A stretch of DNA of 64,000 nt from Paraburkholderia fungorum. GTDB lineage: Bacteria > Pseudomonadota > Gammaproteobacteria > Burkholderiales > Burkholderiaceae. The stretch lies in the NCBI RefSeq assembly GCF_902833645.1, contig NZ_CADFGE010000003.1:558001-622000 (forward strand), in the 5' to 3' direction. The translations under genes were made by a program, and so were the position numbers. Under the pieces are notes generated by a model. That model saw only the letters and a list, made by a program, of their open reading frames with translations. It ran no database searches and had not been told where the DNA came from. Positions 45,255-55,039 of this stretch are shown here, piece by piece; positions within the stretch are counted from its first letter, which is position 1; every line of letters starts with the position of its first letter.

Positions 45255-46472
45255 ATGAGCGAGACATCGCACGGCGAACACGCAGCGCCGCACGATCAAG
45301 GCGCACAGCCGCTGGCTGGCATACGGGTGATCGAATTTGCGCACTGGATGGCCGGCCCGCTCGCTGGCGGCCTGCTGGCCGATTGGGGTGCGGATGTGAT
45401 CAAGATCGAGCCGCCGGGCGGCGAGCCGATGCGGGCAATCTTCTCGTCGCTAGGCGCGCGCAGCGACACGCCCAATGGTGCGTTTCTGGCGGCTAATCGC
45501 GGCAAACGGTCGGTGGCGCTCGAAATCAAAACCGAGGCCGGCATGCAGGCATTCGACGCCCTGCTGGGCAGCGCCGACGTGCTGCTCACCAACTTGCGCC
45601 CCGACGCACTGATGCGTCTCGAACTGACACCCGAAGCAATTCGCGAGCGCTATCCGCGGCTCGTCTATTGCTCGGTTAGCGCTTATGGCTGGGGTGGTCC
45701 CGACCAGAACCGCCCGGGTTACGACGTGGCGGCTTTTTTCGCGCGCACCGGCATTTCGCACGAGATCACTCAGCAGGACAGCGCGCCGCTTGCGCTGATG
45801 CAAGGCATCGGCGACAGCTTCACCGCGATGACGGCGGCGACCGGCACGCTCGCGGCATTGCTGGAGCGCGAGCGCACTGGCCGGGGCCAATTCGTCGAGG
45901 CGTCGTTACTACGCACCGGCATGTGGGCGCTGTGCGGCGAACTCGGCGTGCAAGCCATGGGTGGCAACCCGAAGCCGCCGTACCCGCGCGGTGAATCGCG
46001 TACCCCCCTGTACAACTCCTATCGCGCGCAGGACGGCCGCTGGTTCTTCCTGGTGGGAGTGGAGGCACAACGCCATCTGCCCTCGGTGCTCGCCGCGATC
46101 GGCCGCAGCGACTTGCTGGGCGACGAGCGCTTCAACAGCGCCCGGGCGATCGCGAAGCATCGCGCTGAATTCATTCCTATGCTCGACGCCGCGTTTGCCG
46201 CGCATCCGCTCGCGCATTGGGCCGACGTTTTCGACGAACACGGCGTGTGGTGGGCGCCGGTGCAAACGCCGGCGGATCTGATCGACGACGCGCAGGCCGC
46301 CGCCACGGGCGCATGGATCGAAGTGGACACCGGCGCCGGTTCCGCATCGGTGAAATCGGTTGAAGCGCCGATCCGTTTCGACGGCAAGCGACGTTCGCAC
46401 GTGGCCGCATCGCCCTCCGTCGGCGAACACACTGAAGAAGTCCTCGGCGCGCTCGGTTTCGCCACGCGTTAG
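45255..46472 (+). CDS. CaiB/BaiF family (class III) CoA transferase
   Basis: A 405-residue class III CoA transferase. N-terminus GIRVIEFAHWMAGPLAGGLLADWGADVIKIEPPGGEPMR, then NRGKRSVALEIKTEAG and the catalytic-Asp region QNRPGYDVAAFFARTGI. C-terminal VWWAPVQTPADLIDDAQAAATGAW is also typical. It moves CoA between carboxylic acids, saving ATP relative to the ligases. GGAG precedes the ATG by 7 nt. First gene rightward from operator site 1, 70 nt before ligase 2. Confidence 0.92.
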   Translation: MSETSHGEHAAPHDQGAQPLAGIRVIEFAHWMAGPLAGGLLADWGADVIKIEPPGGEPMRAIFSSLGARSDTPNGAFLAANRGKRSVALEIKTEAGMQAFDALLGSADVLLTNLRPDALMRLELTPEAIRERYPRLVYCSVSAYGWGGPDQNRPGYDVAAFFARTGISHEITQQDSAPLALMQGIGDSFTAMTAATGTLAALLERERTGRGQFVEASLLRTGMWALCGELGVQAMGGNPKPPYPRGESRTPLYNSYRAQDGRWFFLVGVEAQRHLPSVLAAIGRSDLLGDERFNSARAIAKHRAEFIPMLDAAFAAHPLAHWADVFDEHGVWWAPVQTPADLIDDAQAAATGAWIEVDTGAGSASVKSVEAPIRFDGKRRSHVAASPSVGEHTEEVLGALGFATR

Positions 46473-46542
46473 CGCGCCGGTTCCCGTTCCACGCAATGCA
46501 ATTCGCGCACGGCGCGTTTTCTATCCATCACAGAGGTAACAA

Positions 46543-48201
46543 ATGGCGGAAGTCATGACCGAAGCCGGTCAATCCCAACGTTGGGGCCGCGATGTCGAAT
46601 CGATCACGGTCGATCAGCATGCCTGCCGCGCCTATCGAAACCGGCCACGCTCGCTCGCCGAATTGCTGACCGATAGCCTGCGCTGGGGCGAGCGACCGTT
46701 TCTCGTCGAAGGACAGCGGCGCCTCAGCTTCGAGACGCATGCGCGCGCCGTCGGCGTGGTGGCAACACAGCTTCGCGCAGCCGGCGTGCGCACTGGCGAC
46801 CGTGTGATGCTGCTCGGCTTCAACAGCGTCGAATGGCTGCTCGCGTTCTGGGCGACCCAGCGCCTGGGCGCCGTCGCCGCACTCGGCAATGCCTGGTGGA
46901 GCGACACGGAAACGGCTCACGCAGTGGATCTGGTGAAGCCCGCGCTGATCGTCACCGACCGCCCCGCCGACCGAGCGTTTCCAGCCGGCTATACACGGCT
47001 CGCCTTCGATCAGTTGCACGCGGAACATGGCGCCGACGCAATGTTCCATCTGCCCGACGCGACTATTGCGGAAGATGATCCGGCCATTCTCATGTTCAGT
47101 TCGGGCACGACAGGCGCAGCCAAGGCCGTAGTGATGTCGCATCGCGCCGTGATCGCGAACATCCAGAATCTGCTGGTGCTGACCGGCCGCCTGCCGAATG
47201 AACTGGGCCCGGACCACGCCGGCACCACCAGCTTGCTGAGCGTGCCGCTGTTTCATTTGTCGGGCATTCAGATCAGCTTCTCCACGCTGCTGTCCGGCGG
47301 CGCGCTGATTTTTCTGGAAGGCCGCTTCACACCCGAAAAGGTATTGAGCCTGATCCAGCAGGAACGCGTACGCGTCTGGGGCGGCATTCCAACGATGGTG
47401 TCGCGCGTAGTCGAGTTCGAGCACTTCGCCGACTACGACACCTCCAGCGTCAAATCCATTCCGATGGGCGGTGCCGCCGTCTCGCCCGAACTGCGCGCGA
47501 AAATTCAGGCGGCGTTTCCGCTCATCAAGAAGCGCGTCAATAGCTTGTATGGGTTGACGGAAGCGGGCGGCGTGCTAGCCGCGGCATCCGGTGCGGAGTT
47601 GCAGGGGCGGCCAGGTTGCGTCGGCCGGCCGTTGCCGGTGGTCGAGATCAGGATCGATAAAGCGGATCCGCACGGCGTGGGCGAAATCTGCGCGCGCACG
47701 CCTTCAGCGGCCAGCCGCTATTGGGGCGAAGAAGCGTCGATCGCCGACAAGGACGGTTGGATTCGTACGGGCGACCTCGGCCGTCTCGACGAAGAGAATC
47801 GACTCTATGTAGTGGGCCGTTCGAAAGACATCATCATTCGCGGCGGCGAGAATATCGCGTCGGCTCATGTAGAGCGCTGCCTGGCTACGCATCCGGATGT
47901 GCTCGAGGTCGCCGTCGTCGCATTGCCGCATGACGATCTCGGCGAGGAAGTGGCGGCCGCTGTGGTGCTGCGCTCGGGCGCGACGCTATGCGCGGACGAT
48001 CTCGCGGCGCACGCCGGCGCGACGCTCGGTCGCTTCGAAATTCCGTCCCGCTGGTGGCTGCGCTACGACGCGTTGCCGACCAATGCATCAGGCAAGATTC
48101 TCAAGCGCGAACTCGTTGAGCAATGGCCCGCCGCCGATGCACCGGGCAGCCCGCGGGACACGCCGCTCACCGCGCCTTCGAGTGTCGCCCCCAACTGCTG
48201 A
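46543..48201 (+). CDS. AMP-forming acyl-CoA ligase 2
   Basis: A 552-residue ANL ligase. AILMFSSGTTGAAKAVVMSHRAVI, SLYGLTEAGGVLAAASG, DGWIRTGDLGRLDEENRLYVVGRSKDIIIRGGENIASAHVE and the catalytic Lys in TNASGKILKREL. It is clearly more distant from ligases 1 and 3 than they are from each other, so it probably takes a different acid in the same pathway. GAGG lies 7 nt before the ATG. It ends 5 nt from the convergent PaaX 1 gene. Confidence 0.92.
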   Translation: MAEVMTEAGQSQRWGRDVESITVDQHACRAYRNRPRSLAELLTDSLRWGERPFLVEGQRRLSFETHARAVGVVATQLRAAGVRTGDRVMLLGFNSVEWLLAFWATQRLGAVAALGNAWWSDTETAHAVDLVKPALIVTDRPADRAFPAGYTRLAFDQLHAEHGADAMFHLPDATIAEDDPAILMFSSGTTGAAKAVVMSHRAVIANIQNLLVLTGRLPNELGPDHAGTTSLLSVPLFHLSGIQISFSTLLSGGALIFLEGRFTPEKVLSLIQQERVRVWGGIPTMVSRVVEFEHFADYDTSSVKSIPMGGAAVSPELRAKIQAAFPLIKKRVNSLYGLTEAGGVLAAASGAELQGRPGCVGRPLPVVEIRIDKADPHGVGEICARTPSAASRYWGEEASIADKDGWIRTGDLGRLDEENRLYVVGRSKDIIIRGGENIASAHVERCLATHPDVLEVAVVALPHDDLGEEVAAAVVLRSGATLCADDLAAHAGATLGRFEIPSRWWLRYDALPTNASGKILKRELVEQWPAADAPGSPRDTPLTAPSSVAPNC

Positions 48202-48206
48202 GCCGG

Positions 48207-49076
48207 TTAGCGCGCCGGCGCGGTACCGGTTAGCTCCGTCCACCTCGCGTGGGCGGCGTCTTGCCAGCGCGCCCGAATCGCGCCCAGCTTCGCGGCGTCC
48301 TGGCGCCCCTGCCAACCGGCTGGCAACAGAATGTCCGGCAGACCGGGATCGATATAGGGCAAGCGTTGCAACTGATTGACCAGTTGCACGTGCGCAAACA
48401 GGATCGCGTCGTCCGAGCGCGGCCGCATTTTCTGGAACGTCGAGGCGAGTTCGCGATAATGCTCCGACACGGCGTCGAGATTCCATGCGCGCTGCGCGAG
48501 CTCGGCATCGCTCACGCCGAGATCGAACGATTTGCCGACAAACCCGAACGCCACCCCCGACAGACCTAGCTCCGCAAGTACCGCCTTCGTTTCACCCTGC
48601 CTGTTCACGTGAGGGTTGACCCACAGGGCTGGCGATGGATTGCCGAAGCCCAACCAGCTCAGTGCGCGATAGGCTTTAACGCGCATCGTGCGATGCGTTT
48701 CGGGCAAGGACAGATGCAGGACCAGCCAATGACCATTCCACGCTTCGCCCGCCAGCGATTTCACACGCAGCGAACCCGCTGCGATCAGCTCGCGGCCGCG
48801 CGCGGTCAGCGACCAGCTGGCGCGCCGGCCGTCACGTGCATTCTCGATCCATCCCGCCGTTGCCGCACGCGCAATCGCCTGACGAGCCGCTTTTTCGGCC
48901 ACGCCAACACCTTCTAATGCATGCAGCAGGGTAGCCGTCCACACGGGACGATCCTCGCGCACGACGAACTCGCCGAGCAGCGTCAACAGGAGCGAGCGAG
49001 CGCTGCCCGGCGTGACGCGTTCTGCGGTATCGGCTTCGTCGCCGAATTCAATTGCGTTGTGAGACGAATCTGCCAT
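48207..49076 (-). CDS. PaaX-family transcriptional regulator 1
   Basis: A 289-residue PaaX-type regulator. N-terminal winged helix: SARSLLLTLLGEFVVREDRPVWTATLLHALEGVGVAEKAARQAIARAATAGWIEN. The ferredoxin-like middle has the family run GHWLVLHLSLPETHR, RALSWLGFGNPSPALWVNPH, with the PaaX C-terminal region after. Known PaaX proteins repress phenylacetate genes and are released by the acyl-CoA product; here the effector is probably a CoA thioester made by one of the ligases. It follows the thioesterase gene by 123 nt on the same strand and so lies behind operator site 2. Confidence 0.9.
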   Translation of the reverse strand: MADSSHNAIEFGDEADTAERVTPGSARSLLLTLLGEFVVREDRPVWTATLLHALEGVGVAEKAARQAIARAATAGWIENARDGRRASWSLTARGRELIAAGSLRVKSLAGEAWNGHWLVLHLSLPETHRTMRVKAYRALSWLGFGNPSPALWVNPHVNRQGETKAVLAELGLSGVAFGFVGKSFDLGVSDAELAQRAWNLDAVSEHYRELASTFQKMRPRSDDAILFAHVQLVNQLQRLPYIDPGLPDILLPAGWQGRQDAAKLGAIRARWQDAAHARWTELTGTAPAR

Positions 49077-49199
49077 TCCGCGTTCCTGATCTGACGAGCG
49101 TAAAAATTGAGGGCGCTGTAAAAAACGTCCGATGGTAGGCAGTTTGCCACGGACACGTCAAGCCGCGAAGCGCGCCCACATGAGCCGCGGCCCTCTGCC

Positions 49200-49586
49200 T
49201 CACGCCGCAAACGTGGCGTGGCTGAACACGCCTTGCGCGGTGGCCATAAGCACACCGCTATCGGTCCATGCCTCGCCGTTGGCAAAGAACACTGACCGGC
49301 CTTCGCGCTGAACATAGCCCCTGCCGACGATATGTGTGCCCACGCCCTTTTCCAGATACGACAGCGTCAGCGAGAGGGTCGAACCGACGCGCTGCTTCCC
49401 CGCTTCACGATTGAACAGGCCCGCGAGGCCGCATACCGAATCCAGCAGCGCGGCGGTCACACCGCCGTGAAGGATGCCGCCGGAATTCAGCAGGTTCGGC
49501 GTAACCGGTAAAACGATCTCGGCATAGCCATCACGCCACACTTCGACCCTTGCACCCAGCAGATCGATGAACGGATTGAGCTTCAT
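49200..49586 (-). CDS. PaaI-family hotdog thioesterase
   Basis: A 128-residue hotdog-fold protein: PFIDLLGARVEVWRDGYAEIVLPV, NSGGILHGGVTAALLDSVCGLAG (the HGG-x-x-x-x-L-D segment of PaaI-type thioesterases), VGTHIVGRGYVQREGRSVFFANGEAWTD. It should hydrolyse dead-end acyl-CoAs and recycle CoA. The start at 49586 is preferred because AGGGA lies 3-8 nt upstream; MEQGH at 49601 lacks a ribosome site. Upstream of PaaX 1 in the same direction. Confidence 0.9.
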   Translation of the reverse strand: MKLNPFIDLLGARVEVWRDGYAEIVLPVTPNLLNSGGILHGGVTAALLDSVCGLAGLFNREAGKQRVGSTLSLTLSYLEKGVGTHIVGRGYVQREGRSVFFANGEAWTDSGVLMATAQGVFSHATFAA

Positions 49587-49672
49587 ATGTCCCTGCTCCA
49601 TGGTGGACTGGCGAGCGCATTCCCCGCCGCCGCCAATCGGCGTTTAAGGGTAAACACGTCGCTGCATAAATG

Positions 49673-49707
49673 CTACATGCGATGTAAATTGTTATCGCAC
49701 AATGTAG
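49673..49707. promoter_or_regulatory. Operator site 2 (CTACA-N25-TGTAG)
   Basis: Between the divergent thioesterase/PaaX 1 and porin 2 genes. The arms extend to TGCTACAT...ATGTAGCA, with inner GCGAT/ATCGC also partly symmetric. Spacing is identical to site 1. A leftward -10 (TAGCAT, 49675-49670) overlaps the left arm; -35 matches are poor here. Confidence 0.65.
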
Positions 49708-49838
49708 CACATCAGAAGCGCTCCGCAAACGACCCACGTTCCGCGACGAACGAATCGTAGCTACGCAAAGCGCGACGCCAGATCAAAATCCTTAGTCCTA
49801 CGTATAACAAAAAGAATCTTGAACATTCGGAGACGTTG

Positions 49839-50939
49839 ATGAAAAAGATTGCTTTCGGCATAACCTGTCTTGCGTTCACAGGCGCCGCGCACGCGACGGT
49901 GACGCTCTATGGCCTGATCGACGCGGGCCTCACCTATACCAACAATCAGAAGGGATCATCGAACTGGCAAACCGCCAGCAGCGTGATGCAGGGCGACGCC
50001 TGGGGACTGCGTGTCACGGAAGACCTGGGCGGTGGATTGACAAGCGTCGCGGTGGTGGAAAGCGGCTTCAACCTGTTCGACGGCACTTTCATGCAAGGCG
50101 GCCGCGAATTTGGCAGGCAAGCTTATCTTGGCCTGTCGAATCAGTACGGCACGGTGTCGGTCGGCCGGCAATACGACCTTGTCGCGGATTTCGTCATCCC
50201 TGTCAGTTCGGTACCGTATCTCGGCGTCTATTCCGGACACGTTCAGGACAACGACAACCTCCAGCACACGTTCCGTCTTAGCAACGCAGTGAAATACATC
50301 AGTCCGAGCTACGGCGGTTTTTCGTTCGGCGGTATTTACGCGTTCGGCAACGAGGCGGGCTCGTTCGCGACCAACCGGGCATGGAACGTCGGGGCAAGCT
50401 ATAAACACGGCGCGTTTTCAATCGCCGCGGCATACGAGGCGTTAAGCCAGCCGGCCGGCAACACGACGGGCGCGGTGGGCATGTCCGGAACTTCCGGCTC
50501 CGATTATCCGTCGCTCCCCGCGCTCTACGAGACCGGCACCGTGCTCAAACAACAGATCGCGGTCGTGTCCGGCAACTACCAGATCGGCAAGTTCACCGTC
50601 GGCGCGACCTACAGCCATGTGCGTTTCGACGTCACCACCTCGCCCGTGAATGTCGACAACTTCGAGGTCTTCGGCAGTTACGCGGCGAGTCCCGCACTAT
50701 TTCTGACCACCGCGCTCGCACAGAGCAACGTCAAGCTGGTGGATTCCGGCATGAAGCCGAAGTACCAGCAGGTTAGCGGCACCGTGGATTACTTCCTCTC
50801 CAAACGCACGGACGTCTACACGTCGGTCTCTTACCAGCATGCGGGTGGCGATGCCAAGGTGGCCAACCTGTACTCGCTGCCTGCTTCCTCCACGACCAAT
50901 CAGCTCGCGGTACGCATCGGTTTGCGGCACAAATTCTAG
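49839..50939 (+). CDS. Gram-negative general porin, porin 2
   Basis: A 366-residue outer-membrane porin. Signal MKKIAFGITCLAFTGAAHA, first strand TVTLYGLIDAGLTYTNNQ, WGLRVTEDLGGGLTSVAVVESGFNLFDG, GREFGRQAYLGLSNQYGTVSVGRQYD, last strand ending GLRHKF with terminal Phe. It probably lets the regulon's substrate across the outer membrane, since it lies behind operator site 2 and is followed by an MFS gene. The start at 49839 has GGAG upstream. Confidence 0.92.
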   Translation: MKKIAFGITCLAFTGAAHATVTLYGLIDAGLTYTNNQKGSSNWQTASSVMQGDAWGLRVTEDLGGGLTSVAVVESGFNLFDGTFMQGGREFGRQAYLGLSNQYGTVSVGRQYDLVADFVIPVSSVPYLGVYSGHVQDNDNLQHTFRLSNAVKYISPSYGGFSFGGIYAFGNEAGSFATNRAWNVGASYKHGAFSIAAAYEALSQPAGNTTGAVGMSGTSGSDYPSLPALYETGTVLKQQIAVVSGNYQIGKFTVGATYSHVRFDVTTSPVNVDNFEVFGSYAASPALFLTTALAQSNVKLVDSGMKPKYQQVSGTVDYFLSKRTDVYTSVSYQHAGGDAKVANLYSLPASSTTNQLAVRIGLRHKF

Positions 50940-51002
50940 GTCACGCGGCGTCGCTCCTGTTCCCCTCCCGCCACCGCACGTGCAAGCTCAAAGGAAAACC
51001 AA

Positions 51003-52310
51003 ATGCAACCGACTTATGAAGCGTCCGGCATCGCGTTGCCCGTTGCAACGACGGCGTCGATATACCGGAAGATCACCTGGCGGCTCATCCCGTTTCTGTG
51101 CCTTTGTTATCTCGCCGCGTATCTCGACCGCATCAACATCGGTCTGGCGAAATTACAGATGTCAGTCGATCTGCAGTTCAGCGAAACGGTTTACGGGCTC
51201 GGCGCGGGCCTGTTCTTCGTCGGCTATGTCGCGCTGGAAGTGCCGAGCAATCTCTTGCTACATCGCTTCGGCGCGCGGCTGTGGATCAGCCGCATCATGA
51301 TCACGTGGGGCGCATTGTCCATGTGCACGTTGCTCGTGACGACACCAACGCAGTTCTATGTCGTGCGCTTCCTGCTCGGCGCGGCCGAGGCCGGCTTTCT
51401 GCCCGGCGTGCTGCTCTATCTGACGCAGTGGTATCCGCCGGACCTGCGCGGCCGCGCAGTCGGGCTGTTTCTGATGGGACTGCCGCTCGCGAGTCTGATC
51501 GGCAACCCGCTGTCAGGCTGGATCATGGGCGCCTCCGCCGGCGTGCATGGCTGGACCGGCTGGCAATGGTTGTTTTTTCTCGAAGGCATTCCATCGATCG
51601 CCCTCGGCCTGCTGGTGCTGATTCTGTTGCCGCGCAACGCTCAGGCGGCGGCCTGGCTGACCGCAAGCGAAAAAGACGCGTTACGCGCCGATCTCGAACG
51701 CCATCCGCCGATGCTGAAGCACGAAGGCGCCGGCCCGGCGTTGCGTAACGGCTATGTGTGGGTATTGTCTTTGATCAACATGACGCTGGCGCTGATCATC
51801 TATGTGATCGGCTTCTGGTTGCCGACCATCATTCGCGAGTCGGGCGTCCAGGGCAGTCTGCGAATCGGCCTCCTCACCGCGATTCCGAGCCTCGCGGCGA
51901 TCCTGTTGATGCTGGTGCTTGCGACACGTTCGGATAAACATCGCGAGCGGCGTTGGCATCTGATCATTCCGCTGTTCACCGCAGGTGTCTGCATCGCCAT
52001 CGCGGCACGCTTTCTCGACAATACGTTCATCACGCTCGCCCTTCTCACCGTCGCCAACGCCTGCATTTTTGCGTCCTTTCCCGTGTTCTGGGCGATACCC
52101 GGCAGTCTGCTGAAAGGACGCGCCGCGGCGGCGGGCATTGCGCTCATCAACTCCGTGGCCAACCTCGGCGGGTTCTTTGCGACCTTCCTCATCGGCTGGA
52201 TCAAGGATGCCACGCATAGCGTGAGCGCCGGGCTCGTGGTATTCGCCGGACTGGCCATGCTGGGCTGCCTGCTCACATTCCTGCTGCCGGCCAGGATCAC
52301 CAACCGCTAG
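51003..52310 (+). CDS. MFS transporter, anion:cation symporter type
   Basis: A 435-residue, about 12-helix protein of the ACS (phthalate/tartrate/4-hydroxyphenylacetate) MFS branch. Signature segments: CYLAAYLDRINIGLAKLQM, YVALEVPSNLLLHRFGARLWISRIMITWG, GAAEAGFLPGVLLYLTQWYPPDLRGRAVGLF. This branch imports organic anions with protons, fitting uptake of a carboxylate for the ligases. AAGGA precedes the ATG; it follows porin 2 by 63 nt and converges with PaaX 2. Confidence 0.92.
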   Translation: MQPTYEASGIALPVATTASIYRKITWRLIPFLCLCYLAAYLDRINIGLAKLQMSVDLQFSETVYGLGAGLFFVGYVALEVPSNLLLHRFGARLWISRIMITWGALSMCTLLVTTPTQFYVVRFLLGAAEAGFLPGVLLYLTQWYPPDLRGRAVGLFLMGLPLASLIGNPLSGWIMGASAGVHGWTGWQWLFFLEGIPSIALGLLVLILLPRNAQAAAWLTASEKDALRADLERHPPMLKHEGAGPALRNGYVWVLSLINMTLALIIYVIGFWLPTIIRESGVQGSLRIGLLTAIPSLAAILLMLVLATRSDKHRERRWHLIIPLFTAGVCIAIAARFLDNTFITLALLTVANACIFASFPVFWAIPGSLLKGRAAAAGIALINSVANLGGFFATFLIGWIKDATHSVSAGLVVFAGLAMLGCLLTFLLPARITNR

Positions 52311-52334
52311 CGCAACGAGCCGGCGCGACGCCGC

Positions 52335-53219
52335 TCAGAGCACCGGCGCGGCGCCCGCGAGTTCATCCCAACGAGCATGCGCCGCACCGCTCCATTGCTC
52401 GCGCAGCGACTCGAGCTTCGCGGCCACCTCGCGGCCCCGCCAGCGCGACGGCAGCAAGGCGGCCGGCAGACCCGGATCGATGAACGGCACGCGCTGCCAC
52501 GCGTTCACCAGTTTGACGTGCGTGAACAGGATCGAGTCATCGGAGCGCGGCCGCAGCTTGCCGAACTGTTCGCGCAGCAAGTCATAATGTGCTGCGACCG
52601 ACTCCAGGTCCCATGACTTTTCGACCAACTGCCGGTCCGTCAAACCGAAACGCAATCCGGAACCGGCGAATGCGCACGTGAAGGTGGACAGACCCAGTTG
52701 TTCGACCACGCGATGCGTCTCGTCTTCACGTTCCGTGTGCGGATTGACCCAGAGCCCCGGCATGGGATTGCCGAAACCCGCCCACGACAGCGCGCGATAC
52801 AGCTTGATGCGCTCGGGCCGGTGCGATTCCGGCAGCGAAATCGCGACCACCAGCCAGCGGCCGTCCCACGGCGCAGTGCGGCTCATCGACTGCACGCGCT
52901 GCGCGCCCTCGTCGATGATGCGGCGTCCGCGCGCGGTCAGCACCCAGCAGGTCTCGCGACCGATGCGGTGCGCCTCGATCCATCCCGACGCCCCCGCCCG
53001 CGCGATCGCCTGACGCGCCGACTTTTCCGTGATCCCGATTCCGCCCATCGCTTGAACGAGTGTGGCGGTCCAGACCGCGCGTCCGCCGGGTCGCACGAAT
53101 TCGCCGAGCAAAGTGAGCAGCAAGGAACGGGCGCTGCCGGAACTCATGCGCCGCGCAGCGGAATCTGTGGAAGCGGCCCGCATCGAGGCGCTTGTCGCAA
53201 GGGCGAGGCGTGCAGTCAT
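52335..53219 (-). CDS. PaaX-family transcriptional regulator 2
   Basis: A 294-residue paralogue of PaaX 1: GSARSLLLTLLGEFVRPGGRAVWTATLVQAMGGIGITEKSARQAIARAGASGWIE, then GRWLVVAISLPESHRPERIKLYRALSWAGFGNPMPGLWVNPH. The open frame runs far upstream into the ligase gene; starts at 53219, 53183 or 53147 avoid this, and 53219 gives a length like PaaX 1. It begins 13 nt after the ligase 3 stop on the same strand, so the two are co-transcribed from operator sites 3/4. Confidence 0.88.
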   Translation of the reverse strand: MTARLALATSASMRAASTDSAARRMSSGSARSLLLTLLGEFVRPGGRAVWTATLVQAMGGIGITEKSARQAIARAGASGWIEAHRIGRETCWVLTARGRRIIDEGAQRVQSMSRTAPWDGRWLVVAISLPESHRPERIKLYRALSWAGFGNPMPGLWVNPHTEREDETHRVVEQLGLSTFTCAFAGSGLRFGLTDRQLVEKSWDLESVAAHYDLLREQFGKLRPRSDDSILFTHVKLVNAWQRVPFIDPGLPAALLPSRWRGREVAAKLESLREQWSGAAHARWDELAGAAPVL

Positions 53220-53232
53220 GCGGCTAGCCAGC

Positions 53233-54912
53233 TCAACCGGCTGGTCGCGCGGGCGTCTTCGTGGCAACCAGTCCGCGATGGCCGCCACCGAGGATCTGCT
53301 CACGCAGCACATGCCTGCGTACTTTGCCGCTCGCGGTGAGCGGCCATTCGTCGATAAAGAACCAGATAGCAGGCGTCTTGTAGGCGGCGAGACGGCTGCG
53401 GCACCACGCATGCAAGCCGTCGACAAATGCCGCGCAAGGAGGTGCTGTATCAGGAGCCGCCCCGTCGTTAGCCGAGAGCCGTATGACTGCCGCCACGACT
53501 TCACCCCACCGCTCGTCGGGCAAACCTATCACGCACACGTGCGCAATGTCGGGATGATCGAACAACACCTCTTCGATCTCACGCGGATAAATATTCTCGC
53601 CGCCGCGAATGATCATGTCCTTGAGTCGGCCTGTGACGCGTACATATCCGCGCTCATCCATGGCACCGAGATCGCCCGTGTGAAGCCAGCCGTCTTCGCG
53701 CAGCGTGGCGCTGGTTGCATCGGCCGCGTTGAAATAGCCTTGCATGGTCTGATAACCACGCGCGCAGATTTCGCCCGACGTATCGAGCGGCAGCACTTCG
53801 CCCGAGATCGGGTCGGCAATTTTCAGTTCCATCTGCGGTAACGGACGGCCTGCCGTTTCGGCCTGATCCTCGGGCGAGTCGTCGCCACTGGTTTGCGTAA
53901 TGACGCCGTTCAGTTCCGTCTGACCGAAGAGGATCGAAAACTTGCAGCCGAACGTCGTGGTTGTCCGCCTGACGAGCGCGGAGGGAACAGCCGACGCGCC
54001 GGAGAGAATCAGCTTGAGCGACGACAGATCGCGGCGCGGCCGATCCGGATGATCGAGCATCGCAACCAGCATTGTGGGCACGACCAGCGTGGCCGTACCT
54101 CGCTCGCTTTCGATCATTTCCAGCATCTTCGCGGCATCGAAACCCGGCATCAGCACGAAGGTCCCGCGTTGCGCCAGCGCACCGACCGCGGACACGCCGC
54201 AGCCGCCCACATGAAACAGCGGCATCGCGTTGACCCACACGCCGCCGTCGCCGAAGCCCGCGCGCAACGCGGCGAAGCGCGATGCGTTGACGATGCCGCG
54301 TTGATGCAGACAGGCACCTTTGGGAAATCCAGTGGTGCCGGACGTGTACTGAATCTGCACCATATCGCCGGGGGCGATTGCCGGCAGCGGCGTTCTCGCG
54401 CTGGCCGAATCGACGAAGTCCTCCCAGTCGCTCAGACACACCGTTTCGCGCAGATGCGGCAGGCGCGCGCGCACCGACGAGAGGACCGCCGACAGATCGT
54501 TATTGCGGTAGAGCGATGCGTAGAAGACGCCAGCGACTTCCGACGTCTTCAGAACGTGCGTGAGTTCGTCCGCGAGAAAAGCCGGGTTGACCGGCACCAG
54601 AACGATTCCCGCGAGCCCCGCGCCGTGTTGCAACAGGATCCACTCGGGACAGTTCGGCGCCCACACCGCAATCCGCTCGCCGGGCGCGAAACGGGAAAGC
54701 AGCGCATGCGCCACCTGCTCGGCCGCTTCGAGCAACGCGCGATAACTCCAGCGCCGCCGCGCCGCGTAGCCGTCGATTCCTTCAACCAGTGCGATGCGCT
54801 CGGGCACCTCCGCTGCTGCTTTACGCAACAGGTCGCCGAGCGTGCAGTCCAGCACCTCCAACGATGTGTCTTTCGCCCAGTATGACCCGGCCAATCCAAC
54901 CTCCACGCCCAT
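53233..54912 (-). CDS. AMP-forming acyl-CoA ligase 3
   Basis: A 559-residue ANL ligase, close paralogue of ligase 1: both share SYW near the start, EWILLQHGA, MVQIQ(F/Y)TSGTTGFPKGACLH, AMPLFHVGGC and FGQTELNGVI. Hinge DGWLHTGDLGAMDERGYVRVTGRLKDMIIRGGENIYPREIE and catalytic Lys TASGKVRRHVL are intact. It differs mainly in the N-terminal 40 residues and near the C-terminus, suggesting a related but distinct acid. GGAG precedes the ATG. First in a unit with PaaX 2. Confidence 0.92.
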   Translation of the reverse strand: MGVEVGLAGSYWAKDTSLEVLDCTLGDLLRKAAAEVPERIALVEGIDGYAARRRWSYRALLEAAEQVAHALLSRFAPGERIAVWAPNCPEWILLQHGAGLAGIVLVPVNPAFLADELTHVLKTSEVAGVFYASLYRNNDLSAVLSSVRARLPHLRETVCLSDWEDFVDSASARTPLPAIAPGDMVQIQYTSGTTGFPKGACLHQRGIVNASRFAALRAGFGDGGVWVNAMPLFHVGGCGVSAVGALAQRGTFVLMPGFDAAKMLEMIESERGTATLVVPTMLVAMLDHPDRPRRDLSSLKLILSGASAVPSALVRRTTTTFGCKFSILFGQTELNGVITQTSGDDSPEDQAETAGRPLPQMELKIADPISGEVLPLDTSGEICARGYQTMQGYFNAADATSATLREDGWLHTGDLGAMDERGYVRVTGRLKDMIIRGGENIYPREIEEVLFDHPDIAHVCVIGLPDERWGEVVAAVIRLSANDGAAPDTAPPCAAFVDGLHAWCRSRLAAYKTPAIWFFIDEWPLTASGKVRRHVLREQILGGGHRGLVATKTPARPAG

Positions 54913-55004
54913 CGCTTCGCTCCATCGATTGTAGTGAATGCGGGCTGTGGCGCGCCATGTTTGTTACGGACTGCCGGAACACCGCGACGCACACAGAATT
55001 TTAT

Positions 55005-55039
55005 CTACCTAATTCATTCCTATGTTTATTTTTATGTAG
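55005..55039. promoter_or_regulatory. Operator site 4 (CTACC-N25-TGTAG)
   Basis: Same arms and 25-nt spacing as the other sites, with one mismatch (CTACC). It lies 93 nt upstream of the ligase 3 start and so probably governs the ligase 3/PaaX 2 unit. Confidence 0.5.
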
